Shown here one piece after another: positions 1 through 43,499 of a DNA stretch of 52,239 nt. This stretch comes from Lingula anatina. Lineage: Eukaryota; Brachiopoda; Lingulata; Lingulida; Lingulidae. Position numbers and translations under genes: made by a program. Where the stretch lies: assembly GCF_001039355.2 (NCBI RefSeq), contig NW_019775403.1, forward strand, positions 86,661 through 138,899, in the 5' to 3' direction. A model generated the notes under the pieces. The model saw nothing but the letters and a program-made list of their open reading frames with translations. It did no database searches and was not told the origin of the DNA. Numbering within the stretch: the first letter of the stretch is position 1; each line of letters starts with the position of its first letter.

Positions 1-119
1 CGACCCTGTATAAAAGGACATTGATCAGTTTTGTAACAGATAATATGTAACAGATGGTTGGGGCATAGCCTAAATCTGGACAGCAACATAATGGACTCTT
101 AGTTTTTGTTGATTTCCAG

Positions 120-32026
<31,907 letters not shown>

Positions 32027-32700
32027 ATCCAGAAGCCGAAGCCTAAATGAACTGGATGATTTTACCAGCAGATACAAATATGACTTTTTGAATGTGAAGA
32101 TGTGTTATAGTTCAAGCTTCTTCTTGATATTGGAATGAGGAACTATGAAAAACTAACACATTGACATAAGAAACAGAAATGTTTAAAATTCTTACTTTGG
32201 AAAGACAAGATTTTAAATGATAATCCACATTTTTAAATTTGTCTTTACAACATATAGTCATTTTACTATATGGATACATATCCATGTGAAACTTCCTTCA
32301 GAAAAAGCTATGGTTTGTAAAACTGTGATCTAGATTTTTCAAACTTTTGTTGTTCCATGCATCTGAATCATTTGAAAAATTATAAAATATATCGCAAAAA
32401 ATAAAAAACGCATAGATGAAATAAATTGTGATTCCAAATGGGGTCAATATCATATCAGTGACTTTTAAAAGAATAAAATCATGAAAATATAATGTAGTCT
32501 CATAAAAATGAATTATAACTGAGCACAACGGCAGAAGAGAAAAAAACTTTAGAGTCTGAAAATTGACATGGAGATTAAATACCCCGTGTGTAGTTTAAAA
32601 AAACAGCATGACATATGTAAGCAATTGATAATGCTTGCAATACTGAGTTTTCACCACCTGTTCTATTGACACTGCTGTAAAATAAAGAGTAGCACACAAA
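32027..32700 (+). other. Likely MYCBP2 3' untranslated region
   Basis: AT-rich sequence directly after the stop with no further coding homology. Candidate AATAAA poly(A) signals are at 32420-32425, 32472-32477 and 32681-32686. Which one is used cannot be told from sequence alone. Confidence 0.45.
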
Positions 32701-32820
32701 TTAAACAAGCATACCTGCATCTGCAGTAGTATATCCAGAGTTGGACAAGACCTTTGTGTGATATTATTTAGTGTTCTTATAATAGATTAAGTATTCTCTT
32801 TACCAACAATGAATTTTATG

Positions 32821-33353
32821 TAAACTTAATCAATAAAGATGAAGAATATGATAGATATATGTGGCCTTAATGGGAATATATGTCACATGCCAGATCCCAA
32901 TCCGGTCCAGGTACTAAATGGTCTGGGCCAGATCCCATAGTAAGCATGTAATTTACAGGTGAGCTGCCAGTTTGTTTGCATGTGATTGTATGTTATTGTA
33001 ATGAAATTGTTTTGCCATAGTATACCCACAATTTAACTACTCGTATCATGCAAATAAATTAATTGGCAGTGTTATGGTCTCTCCTCGCCATGCGAGGATT
33101 ACTAGATGACCACCGATCGGTCTCTATGGCACACAGGTCGGCCCCTGGGTGTCTCGCCTTATTGTGGGGTTGACTAATTAGTTTGATTTTATTTAATAAT
33201 AATGATAATAATAATGGAGTCTCACTTTGTTGTTTGAAGTATGAATTTAATTTTATTATATTTTTCAAAAAACATTTTGTAAAGTAAATTAATAAAGCTG
33301 AAGAATATGATAGATATATATGTGGCCTTGATGGGAAATATATGTCACAGGCC
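32821..33353. repeat. Pair of ~75-bp direct repeats 458 bp apart downstream of MYCBP2
   Basis: About 32821-32892 and 33279-33353 share AATAAAG, GAAGAATATGATAGATATAT, GTGGCCTT, TGGGAA and ATATATGTCACA with few differences. Each includes an AATAAA. The stretch between has no open frame; near 33080-33165 it is GC-richer. Origin unknown: a small duplication, or ends of a decayed element. Confidence 0.8.
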
Positions 33354-33413
33354 ATTCAATCGACTACCACCCTATAAATAGTATTAACACAATCTATTGG
33401 TAGAAAAAGCATT

Positions 33414-34178
33414 TTAGAAAACCCCACAGCATAACATCTTATCTTAAAAATACGTAAATATTCCATTATGTGCAATTATTTGGTATTTTTGAGTACGAAA
33501 GTCGGCAGTAAAAGTGTCCAAACAATTAAACTTCTTATCTTTTGTGTGACTATAACTAGATGCAGTCCAATATCGATCTATTAATCTTCTGGTTGCTGTC
33601 GTTTTTAGGCCTTGGCTAATATTACAGGTTTGGCAAGCGACAATGCATGTATATCGCTGTAAGAGAGAGGCTGTTTCCCTGCCACCAAGACAGTTTGACC
33701 AATAACATACTCAGTATAATAAAAAGCACTCACTGTTTGAAAAACTTTTTTATTTGAGTGTCCGTTACACCCCCTCGTACACCCACACACTAGTTAATAT
33801 TATTTAAGTGGAATGTCCACCCCAGCAATTTTTAAATTTTAATACCCCTCATTTATTTATAGATACTGGCGTGGAGCAGGTCTGTGCTTGCTGAAACTAC
33901 ATGTACTTCTCATTTTCTTTTGCATTATTAAGTAGCTTAAAGTTGTTTCCAGAAAAATGTAAAATCAGTACGTATAGCCTCTCTCTCAGTGAATCTTTAG
34001 CCCCTATCTCTTGTTAGCCCCGGTGCGCTCACTGTATTAGGGTGAAATCAATGTATAAAATGATAAAATGTTTGCCATATTTCTTTAAAGAATTGGTGCG
34101 AAGGCATGGGGACTGTTAACATTTGGATGATGATAACAAATGCATGTTTCTCAAAGTAGAAAAATCATCTGAAACAGA
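33414..34178 (+). repeat. Duplicated block R1, copy 1 (uninterrupted)
   Basis: Shares high identity with 48722-50466, from CCCCACAGCATAACA through TTGGTGCGAAGGCATGGGG to the GAAACAGA end. Copy 2 carries a 971-bp insertion that is absent here; the empty target TGTAA is at 33658-33662. No coding signal. Confidence 0.92.
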
Positions 34179-34944
34179 GATGTCAAAGTGACCAGTCGCA
34201 TTTCGATGTACTCCATGCTATGGTCTTTATTTAAAAATAGCACTTTTTACTAGATTACAAATTGCATCGTATTGTTTGGTTCCCTTGCCTCGCTTTCAAA
34301 AATTAGAACAGGCGCTCCAAAGTAAAAAAAAATATATAGGCCTATTGGCTAAGTTCACCCTCGCACAAGAATGTCCTCGCAGCATTATCTGCAATTAACA
34401 TTCCTACAATTTTGATTGTATTTTGCAATATCATTTTCAATCTGGTCCATGAAGAATTTTATTAATCAAGAGTGGGGGAGGGGTGAAAAATCCCCACTGG
34501 GGCCACAAATAAAACGTATTTCGAACAGCGCACTTTTCGCGCATGCGCAGTTGCTTGAAGCCTGTGCTCCTTAACAACAAATGACCTATATTTAAAGTAC
34601 ACTATAAATAATAAGTATTAAATGTATAAATGATTGCCTATTTAATGACTATATTGTAGGTGTCAACCAATTCTAGAGGAGCCAAGGAAGGGGCTTTGAA
34701 AATGTTGAAAAAAGCTCTTCAAATGAAGTCATCTCTGGCCGTAGATGTTCAATNGGGGGGGGGGGGGGGGCGTGCCCCCCTGCAGATCTTCATATATTCT
34801 ACACAACTAGACTGTATAAGTTCAATAGAGACAAGGACTGTAAAGCACATATGTGCTTTACATAGTGTATATGATTGCCAGAGTGCGTTCTTCTTGCGTT
34901 TCTGATAATGGCGGACGCACCCGCGCGGTACGGTACGTTGCTTA
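34179..34944 (+). other. Intergenic stretch with possible 5' exon signals and single-N poly-G
   Basis: Contains GCGCATGCGCAG near 34540, resembling an NRF1 site; a short open stretch at 34660-34753 after an AG acceptor (VSTNSRGAKEGALKML...); one N at 34754 followed by a poly-G run; and ATGGCGGACGCACCC at 34908 with GTACGG/GTACGT donor-like motifs. None is proven. The ATG at 34908 could supply a phase-2 first exon for unit A, splitting after 34927. Confidence 0.3.
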
Positions 34945-35158
34945 GAGTGCATTCTCAGAGATTAAGATCGATCCATCCGGATCGACCTAACTCCCTGGGG
35001 GTTCACGCTAAATTGCAGTCAGCCGAGCGCGCACGACAGTTAATTACCCCCTTACAGCTTTTAGTAGGCGGGACAGACGCTTAAGCCGGCTAAGCTGACA
35101 GTAATCTAGTGAGAATCCCACAGGGATAGATCGATCTAAAATCATTTGGAATGGGGTC
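34945..35158. mobile_element. 214-bp MITE (copy 2), inverted relative to copy 1
   Basis: Reverse complement of the element at 10927-11141, with inverted ends GAGTGCATTCTCAGAGATTA and ...GGAATGGGGTC. Left flank TTA (34942-34944), right flank TAA, so the duplication has decayed by one base or differs. It sits between the possible 5' exon at 34908 and the PH exon of unit A. Confidence 0.85.
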
Positions 35159-35616
35159 TAATAGACCAAGAAGTTATAGAGGCAACCATTCTACTTTATT
35201 CTACTATATTTCAAACTGGTGAGCCGTAGGGCTCAATGGTTTAATAAATTGAAATCGAATGCGCTTTAACAATTGTGTGAATATTTTGAGAAAATTCCAA
35301 GGAATGTGCCATTTGCCATATGTATAATATTTAAACCTGAATGTTATGATAAATACCTTGAGCACCTCTTACTGACACGAAACGAAACCGAGGGTCCGTG
35401 TAACAGAAATAAAAGCCCGACCTCCATATAGCATAATGGTTAGGTTTAGTCTGACCCAAGTGGATCAAAATCTAGGGCGAGGCTCACCACTAAAATGAAT
35501 AGGAAGCGGACTCTCTGTTATGGGGAACTCTGTCACGTTACATCGGCACATATCGTTTTGGTGACAGTGCATTTTATTAACTAATTTACATATTTCTAAT
35601 TATTTCAAAATTACAG

Positions 35617-35798
35617 AGGTCAAAATGAGAATGATGCACCCGAAGCCATTAAAGACATCACAACCGCCAAGGTGCAGGTGGCCAACGACCAAAATCCACG
35701 TAGATTTGAAGTAACTGCTGAAGGAATGACATATCAACTGGAGGCGATTTCGGCAGAAGAGAGAGGACTGTGGGTGGAAGCCTTAAAACAGGCCATAG
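35617..35798 (+). CDS. Unit A PH-domain exon (C-terminal half of PH)
   Basis: Acceptor AAAATTACAG, donor GTATAT, entered in phase 2 and left in phase 1. It encodes GQNENDAPEAIKDITTAKVQ, then FEVTAEGMTYQLEA and SAEERGLWVEALKQAI, the last strand and the C-terminal helix of a PH domain with its invariant Trp. The phases match the first PH exon seen only in unit B (43500-43609) and the ISG12 exon at 40479. Whether unit A has its own 5' exon is unclear: none with PH homology lies between MYCBP2 and here. PH domains bind phosphoinositides or proteins at membranes. Confidence 0.75.
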
Positions 35799-36377
35799 GT
35801 ATATTATCAGTATAAATGGGGTTATATAGGCCTACCCGTAGCTGCAGTGCCACTGCAGAAAGATAAGTTAGTGTATCACTTCGTTTACTAGACGTACTGA
35901 ACACAATTAATATGAGTACATGTACGATTGGAATTTGAAAAGGATCTTTACAATAGTTAACGCTCATGCAGTGGGGACACATGATTTATTTCATACCCGA
36001 CCCGTTTCGTCTGTCATCTGCCTCACCCTCCTCACGTCGAGCCATATTTTATAGAATCTTTTGTTTTAGAACTATCTTTCAGACGGAGGGTTACAAAGGG
36101 GTTCTTTGACTCACTCAGTATGCCTTGTATGTGCTTTGATAAACATTTTGAAGATTCTGTGCTCCTTGTATGATTTTGCAATTGAACCAGTTTGGAGAAA
36201 ATGGTTTTGATCCCTGCTATAAAAAAGACGTGTGGAAGACTCAATAAAATTGTTCGGGGAAATGTCTGTGATCTTTGGCACTAAAATATTTTATCAATAG
36301 GGTTTAGAAAACAACGAACAGCTACAGCAAGACCCTTGTCTGCAACAAAACGTGGAAAAGAGTAGAAATATTGTCGC

Positions 36378-36414
<37 letters not shown>

Positions 36415-36853
36415 GATGGGGGTCTACAACAAATATCTGTAGATGAGCAAATGATCAACAGAGATACTTAAATTGTGAAAGAAATTACCAGTATGACATT
36501 CCGATGTACCTTTACCCTATTGATGAATCTCTTCAGGGAAGTTTGAGACCTTAAAGGATGTCTTTCCGCTGTAGACGCTTAAATAGGCCTTTCTCTGAAA
36601 CTTTGCCTATTTGATCCTGAACCCCAAAGCATGTCTCACACAAAACCGTTGAGAAAATAAAGGTCGAGGTATAGGTTTTTAAGATCACTTAAAGAAAAAA
36701 AAGCGCAGCATTTTTTTTCGTCTAAACTTCTCGCCATTACTCCCCTACGAATGGAATTCTGGGACTTGCCTCAATTTGCATATGACTGAATACTACTGTT
36801 TACTATGCTCTGGAGAAGACCCGGATGTCGCTGCAAACCAAGATGGAGGGTAN

Positions 36854-37469
36854 CAGTCTGGAACTAGAAAACAATTAAAATGGACTCCCCTCATGAATCC
36901 ATTCGTGTGAAAACTTGGGAATCGTAATTTTTGATGATTCTGTAAATAATGAGTCTCCTAATAATGAGTCTCCTAAAAAAGCAGACATATTGGATGTACA
37001 ATTTCAGTGTCATTTCCATGAACACAACTGATTATCAGTTGAAGTCTTACATGTTTTGAATTGTACAGTTACATGGAATACTCAATACGCATAATCCTAT
37101 AAATCCATTTTCATTTCCTCAACTGCACAAATCATTGAGCTGTTGTGCTACTTTATCACAACAATAATTATGATCTGGAAATGCTCTCAGTATAGCGTAA
37201 AAAACCAAACACCACATATCTGACAGCTGTGTACTTACAACTCTTCTCTGTGGTTCAGAATACTGATCATAACAGAAAAAAGATCTCAGGAAGCTATCTA
37301 CCATTCACACCTCAAGCCTCAGAAAAATCATAGAAATATATGGGCCAAGGACTATATCAAACGAAGATCTGTTAAAACAAGATAACTAACGAACCATGAG
37401 CTTATTCAATGTAAAACTAAAAAGCACTCAAAGAGCCCAAACCTCTGAAAATATGGCTCAATTCTCAAA
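36854..37469 (+). repeat. 616-bp direct repeat, copy 1, next to an N junction
   Basis: Same length and almost the same sequence as 39720-40335; I find one clear difference near 37163 (AACAATAATT versus AACATTAATT). It starts one base after the N at 36853. Ends are not TG...CA, and no target duplication or primer-binding site is evident, so it does not look like an LTR. Confidence 0.93.
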
Positions 37470-38369
37470 GGATGAGTGCGAATAACCATTGGCAAAGTGC
37501 CCATCCTCAAATTTTTTAAATAATTTGCTATTATAAAGTTTATGCATATATTTGTTGCATGGAAAAATATTATTTGGTTTGAGGCATTATAACTTATATT
37601 TTTAATGAATTATATGTGGGGGGGGGGGGGAGCCGGATTTACCTGTTGTATGCAATCTAATGAATCAGAGCAACTTGTTTCAGCAATTATATTACATAAA
37701 CGATTTTTTCTAATGAAACTTGTCTTGTGATGTGAAAAAGAGTTATATGTTAAATAATTGTGGTGTGGCACAAGTAAATGGGAAAGTAATAATTGTTTTT
37801 TTTTATCCTAGAGAAGAGAGGGAGGGGTGGTATATTACGGTATTTTCTCACAGAAGCCATCACTTATTTCACCTAGCTGTATAAAAGACTTGTTACTAAA
37901 AAAACTTGTTTCAGCGTATTTATTAATTTTATATANGGGCGTGGGGCCAGTCCCATCTCCACTGATGCTGAGTCATTGCTTGGTAAATTCTCTAGCAAAA
38001 GCATCTTTATATCCAGTGCAAGGCCAGGATTTCCATCACACTTGTCACAATGTATTCAGCACTTTCCTTGGCAACACCATCATTTTCTTGGAAACACCAT
38101 CATGTATGCTCTGATAATGAAAAAAATATATTCACTTTTACATCTGTCATTTCTGTTTTGATATGTACAATAGCTTACTTCAAAAATAAAATATTTGAAA
38201 ATGTATGAACACTAAAACGACCATAAGGACTGGATTTCACACCACCAAATTTTATCTTATAAATATACTTTGAAAATAAGAAGGAATATGAATGGTGTTT
38301 GTATATTGTGAGAAACTTAGAATTTATCTTTTCAATAAAGATTTAATGAGTTTTATACCTCTTCTGTGA

Positions 38370-38898
38370 GTTACTGAATTCTCCTTTCATGTTCTTGAGT
38401 CAATCCTCCTGATGTCACACCTCTTCCAAGCCTTGTACTACTGGACCTAGAAGTGCTAGGTATCACTGCCAACTCTACTAAACCTTTATACAGGGCTTTT
38501 TTTCTAATGAGGCCGACATCACAAGATAGTATGCTGTAAAATAATAATAAAACTAATAATAATAATAATTGGCACTGATTTAATTGCATGCTAGTAATAA
38601 TGTTGTGAACTGTTCAAAATGGGTTTCACTTCAATTAATCATTGTCCTGCACTCAAGCGTATCAATTGTTATCCCTAAACTATAAGTTTTTTGTATGTGT
38701 GGATTATTACATGTGAATATAGGTGAGGGTAAGGTGGGTTCTACACATTACTATCAAAACTAAGGAATATGCCAGATTAACTAAAAGGCCTGTATTATTG
38801 AAAAATAACAGAAAACTCTTTACCTCAGGGAGCTCTTTACCCTCTAGTTCTGGACTGCTCTGACTGCTTGCCTCATCAACAATAGGCCTACTCTCGAT
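38370..38898 (-). other. Possible minus-strand exons of an unrecognised gene
   Basis: On the minus strand 38824-38898 has a good acceptor (TATACTTTTCAG), a GTAAAG donor and one open frame (IESRPIVDEASSQSSPELEG...). 38371-38533 has acceptor ATTATTTTACAG and an open frame (SILSCDVGLIRKKALYKGLV...) to a stop. The two do not join in frame as drawn (phase 0 against phase 2), so a missing exon or a decayed gene is likely. ATGGCGCGGTGGAGTTCGAA followed by GTAAGT at 39449-39468, with a CCAAT box upstream, could be a first exon. No homology recognised. Confidence 0.22.
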
Positions 38899-39719
38899 CT
38901 GAAAAGTATAAAAACAGATCGACTAGAAAAGCAAGATAAGATACGTGTGTGCGTAGCACAAAATTCAGGCACTCCTATTGTCGATTTTGACATCTGCACG
39001 ATGCTCACCACTACTGCCAGTAAGTATCAAAATCGTCTGGAACGCATTTGTAGTCCGTGCTACGCTGTGCGTGCAAATCGTGATGTCAAAATTGCGGCTC
39101 AGAAAGCATAGCAAAAAACAAAAAAAGTAACAGTCGTTCATAAATATCCAACCGAAAAGGGCTGGTTCAGTTGACCCGAAAAATATCACTGTCTCTAATC
39201 ATGTCACCGGTACATTTCCTGGTACACGTTACTCATTCGGTGAATCGGCATTGAGAATTACGGCATCAAGCACTGTTGACATAATAGGCTACACTCCGTC
39301 GTAAATATTTCCAAGCCATTCGTTGATTTTTGGACTATTTTAACCGACGAGAAGTTAAATGAATTCTTTAAATGTTTAAGTGCACAAACCTGTTCACGAA
39401 CAATGAAGGGAGAGAGTTTTAACTAACGTGCATCTGTAAACGACTTACTTCGAACTCCACCGCGCCATATTTATTTCTCCTAGTGTACGAGTGCTATTTT
39501 AGGCAACGCACTCTGATTGGCTAAAACCTTGCGGTAGTCGTCTTCTCTTTTTTGGGGAGAGGACGTTCTCCAATACAGACTCGAATGTGAAATAATTAAT
39601 TATTTTGATTGCCGTCTACCTCAAAGGCGAATTTTGGTTTAGATCGTGACCTTCATATATAAGAAAAAGTTTGGGATATGTTTTATTTTCCCTCATATCG
39701 GAAAGAGCCCCTTTAAAGG

Positions 39720-40335
39720 CAGTCTGGAACTAGAAAACAATTAAAATGGACTCCCCTCATGAATCCATTCGTGTGAAAACTTGGGAATCGTAATTTTTGA
39801 TGATTCTGTAAATAATGAGTCTCCTAATAATGAGTCTCCTAAAAAAGCAGACATATTGGATGTACAATTTCAGTGTCATTTCCATGAACACAACTGATTA
39901 TCAGTTGAAGTCTTACATGTTTTGAATTGTACAGTTACATGGAATACTCAATACGCATAATCCTATAAATCCATTTTCATTTCCTCAACTGCACAAATCA
40001 TTGAGCTGTTGTGCTACTTTATCACAACATTAATTATGATCTGGAAATGCTCTCAGTATAGCGTAAAAAACCAAACACCACATATCTGACAGCTGTGTAC
40101 TTACAACTCTTCTCTGTGGTTCAGAATACTGATCATAACAGAAAAAAGATCTCAGGAAGCTATCTACCATTCACACCTCAAGCCTCAGAAAAATCATAGA
40201 AATATATGGGCCAAGGACTATATCAAACGAAGATCTGTTAAAACAAGATAACTAACGAACCATGAGCTTATTCAATGTAAAACTAAAAAGCACTCAAAGA
40301 GCCCAAACCTCTGAAAATATGGCTCAATTCTCAAA
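39720..40335 (+). repeat. 616-bp direct repeat, copy 2, continuous with unit A intron
   Basis: Second copy of the repeat at 36854-37469. Its right end runs without a break into sequence homologous to unit B (47655-47880), so this copy is probably the original one. Confidence 0.93.
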
Positions 40336-40478
40336 TTTATGAATTAACTCAATTGTTCTTATTTATTGCTTGACTCATTGATTAGCCAAATTATTGTAAA
40401 ATACATTTATTGATTATTAATTAATATTTTTTTTATTTCATTACAAATTTTAAATGATTCATGAATCTTTCTTTTCAG

Positions 40479-40807
40479 GTCCACGACGTAGTTCAGGAAT
40501 CCCGATGATAGTCGGAGGTGTCATCAGCGCGGTAGGGGCTGTTGCTTTAGCCCCAGTCGCTCTAACAGTCGTGGGATTTACCAGCGGCGGGATAGCCGCC
40601 GGATCCATGGCAGCCTCAATGATGAGCAGTGCAGCGATTGCAAATGGCGGAGGTGTGGCGGCGGGCAGTCTCGTGGCGTTGCTTCAGTCGGCAGGTGCGG
40701 CTGGTCTTGGAACGGCAGCAACTGGCGCTGTTGCGACTGTCGGAGGAGCAGCTGGAGCCGCAGTCGTTGGAGTGGGACAAAAAATCACACAGTTGTTTAG
40801 GAATTAA
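40479..40807 (+). CDS. Unit A ISG12 / IFI6-IFI27-like domain exon
   Basis: Terminal exon after acceptor TTCTTTTCAG, phase 1, ending TAA 40805-40807; 109 residues. The ISG12 (Ifi-6-16) signature is clear: GGVISAVGAVALAPVALTVV, GFTSGGIAAGSMAASMMSSA, AIANGGGVAAGSLVALLQS and a hydrophobic Gly/Ala-rich tail ending QLFRN. Family knowledge: vertebrate members are interferon-induced mitochondrial or ER membrane proteins linked to apoptosis and antiviral states. Frame continues upstream through the intron to an ATG at 40454 (MIHESFFS), so a short 117-residue form could also be made. Spliced to the PH exon at 35798 it gives a PH-ISG12 fusion. Confidence 0.85.
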
Positions 40808-41357
40808 AACTCTTTGAGGCCACTATTCGAATATAATTGTCGTAAGATGTTAACAGATATGTTTGACTTTCAAGAAGAAAAACAACTATATCCAAATCAA
40901 GACATTCACAGTTGTAGTGTACCCTCTGCCAGGGTCACAGATTGACTTTCACTTTATTTTCACAGATATTCCTCTGGCTAATTCATGACACAGTTCTTAT
41001 TGCACAGAACGGTGCATATAATAAGATAGAGAAATAATTATCTTTGAATATTTAATGGAAAATCAATAATGCCCCGGTAGAGGGTAACATTAGCCAACCT
41101 TTCCAAAGCAGTCATTCAAAACTAATTCACATAACATTTAAACAGTAACTATAATAATATAAAGGAATGGTAATTTACGAAAATGAATCAAATTTGGATT
41201 CCGCAATTTTTCAATCGTTACTTATTGGTTTCTTCGGTTGTAAGGAGTTAAGCCAGTTTTGATTGTTTAAATGCTAATAAAAACGATTAAAATTGAACTG
41301 TTGCTTGTTTCACTAAGTTGAATTTTACTCGGCAATCTTATAGCCCATTTTTAACGT
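40808..41357 (+). repeat. Downstream flank of unit A ISG12 exon, paralogous to unit B
   Basis: Closely similar to 48175-48714 (GATGTTAACAGATATGTTTG, TACCCTCTGCCAGGGTCACA and further). Likely 3' untranslated and flanking DNA duplicated with the exon. Identity ends near CATTTTTAACG. Confidence 0.9.
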
Positions 41358-42417
41358 TGAAAAAAAACCTGTCCGTGTTAAAGAAGGTGCAGAAATCGTT
41401 TCTTCCTCGATCCTTTCAAAAGAGTTCTAAAATAACTCATAAACAAAATTTAACAAAGATACCCTTACGGTGTCTTTTTCTGGATTGAAAGCCACTTTTT
41501 GAAGGTTAAGGGCTCTTACTTTGCGCAAAATCAACAGCATGACTTTAAATGAACAAAGAGGCCAAACAAAACCAAAGGCTTCTGTTTTGACACGCCAACA
41601 AGGGTCGGGCAGAAGCACAGCATTACATGGAGAACGTGCTATGCTGTCCCGCAACGGTGTGAACATTCCGTATGTTAACAGGTGCCATATGTAGGTTTGG
41701 TATCGTAGGTGGTAAGCTGTTGATTATGTTTACCATTGGTTCGTTGGTGGTCATTGCCTGTATATCGCCATCGGAATGTTCAGAACATCAAAGCGTCATA
41801 AAACAGTTTCGTTTTATTATAAAACCTAAAATGCAAGTCAAATAGATATAAGGCTATTCGCACATACGTGGCACACTAAAATATCGCGCCATTCACCCTA
41901 AATTTTAATAAGTCTATCCAATTTCTAGGGCACTTTTTTTTGCTTGTTTTCCTGTCATCTTTGCAACTTTACAAGATCTGCAATCTTTGCATCGAGCTGT
42001 GAAGCCGATAATTTTGTCCGTTTTTTTCCAATAAGAGAAGCAGTTCCTGAAATTTTAATGTCAAACAGTCTGATAGATGCTGTAGTGAACTTCAAAATTT
42101 TTGTCTGTAATATAATATAATATAATATAATATAATATAATATAATATAATATAATATATAACTGGTAAATGATAAAATAAATGGTAAATGATATAAGAA
42201 AATGACTATGACATAATGTAACGCGGTGTAAAAATTATTTCTTTAAAGAAATATTATTTTTTAAATCAAACTTTGACTAGTTGTATCATAGTTATAAATA
42301 TCATACAAAATGGACCATTCGCCTTCTAAAAGACCCCCCGTTATTGTTTACTTTGAGCCACTAGTAAGTGGACCCCCCCCCCCTTTCAAATAATCCTGGA
42401 TCCGCTCCTGAACATTG
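41358..42417. other. Intergenic stretch with TATAA tandem repeat and poly-C element end
   Basis: No coding homology. (TATAA)n occupies about 42109-42159. Near 42368-42410 a poly-C run followed by AATCCTGGATCCGCTCCTG resembles the G-rich end of a common invertebrate transposable element; the assignment is from pattern memory only. Confidence 0.6.
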
Positions 42418-43220
42418 AATGAAAAAGTATTGCATACAAATGAAACAACATTGAATGAAAATTTGAAACAACACTGAATGAAAAAAAAAATATATATATA
42501 TATATATTGAATGAAAATTTGAAATATCATCGAATGAAAAAAATTATTGCATACAAATGAAACAACATTGAATGAAAATTTGAAACAACACGNNNNNNNN
42601 NNNNNNNNNNNNNNNNNNNNNNNNNNNNNNNNNNNNNNNNNNNNNNNNNNNNNNNNNNNNNNNNNNNNNNNNNNNNNNNNNNNNNNNNNNNNNNNNNNNN
42701 NNNNNNNNNNNNNNNNNNNNNNNNNNNNNNNNNNNNNNNNNNNNNNNNNNNNNNNNNNNNNNNNNNNNNNNNNNNNNNNNNNNNNNNNNNNNNNNNNNNN
42801 NNNNNNNNNNNNNNNNNNNNNNNNNNNNNNNNNNNNNNNNNNNNNNNNNNNNNNNNNNNNNNNNNNNNNNNNNNNNNNNNNNNNNNNNNNNNNNNNNNNN
42901 NNNNNNNNNNNNNNNNNNNNNNNNNNNNNNNNNNNNNNNNNNNNNNNNNNNNNNNNNGAATGAAAAAAATTATTGCATAAAAAAATGAAACAACATTGAA
43001 TGAAAATTTGAAACAACACTAAATGAAAAAAAAAAGAATATTGAATGAAAATTTGAAATATCATCGAATGAAAAAAAAATATTGCATAAAAAAATGAAAC
43101 AACATTGAATGAAAAATACTGCAAGAAATATGAGACAACATTGAATCAAAAAAAGAAAAGACTATTGCATGAAAATGTGAAACATTGAAAAACAAAAAAT
43201 TAAATTGAATGAAAAATATA
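42418..43220. repeat. GAATGAAA-based tandem array around a 365-N gap
   Basis: Repeats such as TTGAATGAAAATTTGAAACA, alternating with ATTGCATACAAATGAAACAA, run from 42418 into the gap (42593-42957) and resume to about 43220. The larger unit seems about 110-120 bp, made of several short GAATGAAA sub-units. The open frames through it on either strand are artefacts of the repeat and N run. The array ends about 280 bp before the unit B start codon. Confidence 0.93.
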
Positions 43221-43299
43221 TTTATTGAATTTGCAACACATGTCATGCCATTGACTATATATAGCGTCATTAGCGATGACCTGTTTATATACGACCTTC

Positions 43300-43499
43300 A
43301 AAGTAAACGCAACGCACGCGCGCTATATTGGGTCTATCCTCATCATCACTTCATGCGGTCGTCTGAGAATCCAAGGGGAGACGCGTGACAAACGTCGACC
43401 AACGTCGACCGTGCGAGATTCGTTGCTGGCATTCCACTTTCTCCACTACCTGGTCAGTGCGAAATCCTGAGATCTTAGAGGGAACATAAAATATTAGCT
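43300..43499 (+). promoter_or_regulatory. Probable promoter / 5' UTR of unit B PH-ISG12 gene
   Basis: CpG-richer than its surroundings (AACGCACGCGCGC, two tandem AACGTCGACC units near 43393). It lies between the tandem array and the PH start codon. No certain TATA box. An in-frame TAG at 43476-43478 lies upstream of the ATG. Confidence 0.4.

Larger units (their letters stand above)
35799..40478 (+). other. Unit A intron, enlarged by duplicated and inserted sequence
   Basis: A 4.7-kb interval between the PH and ISG12 exons; the equivalent in unit B is 1.05 kb. It contains a GA microsatellite (36379-36414), N at 36853, the 616-bp direct repeat pair, a poly-G near 37618-37630, N at 37936 and a possible minus-strand exon pair at 38370-38898. 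Only the last ~230 bp before 40479 resemble the unit B intron. Confidence 0.75.

Noticed and set aside
33070-33170. Possible tRNA-like or small RNA gene in the GC-richer stretch
   Set aside because: I could not form a cloverleaf or find A and B box promoters.
33605-33790. Minus-strand open frame in block R1
   Set aside because: Not conserved as a frame in copy 2 and no homology.
36854-40335. LTR retrotransposon with 616-bp LTRs
   Set aside because: No TG...CA ends, no primer-binding site or polypurine tract, no target duplication and no gag/pol frame; copy 1 begins at an N.
42348-43124. 258-codon minus-strand open frame
   Set aside because: Made almost entirely of the 365-N gap and the GAATGAAA tandem array.
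42418-43220. CRISPR-like repeat array
   Set aside because: Eukaryotic context, variable unit length, no unique spacers; an A-rich satellite explains it.
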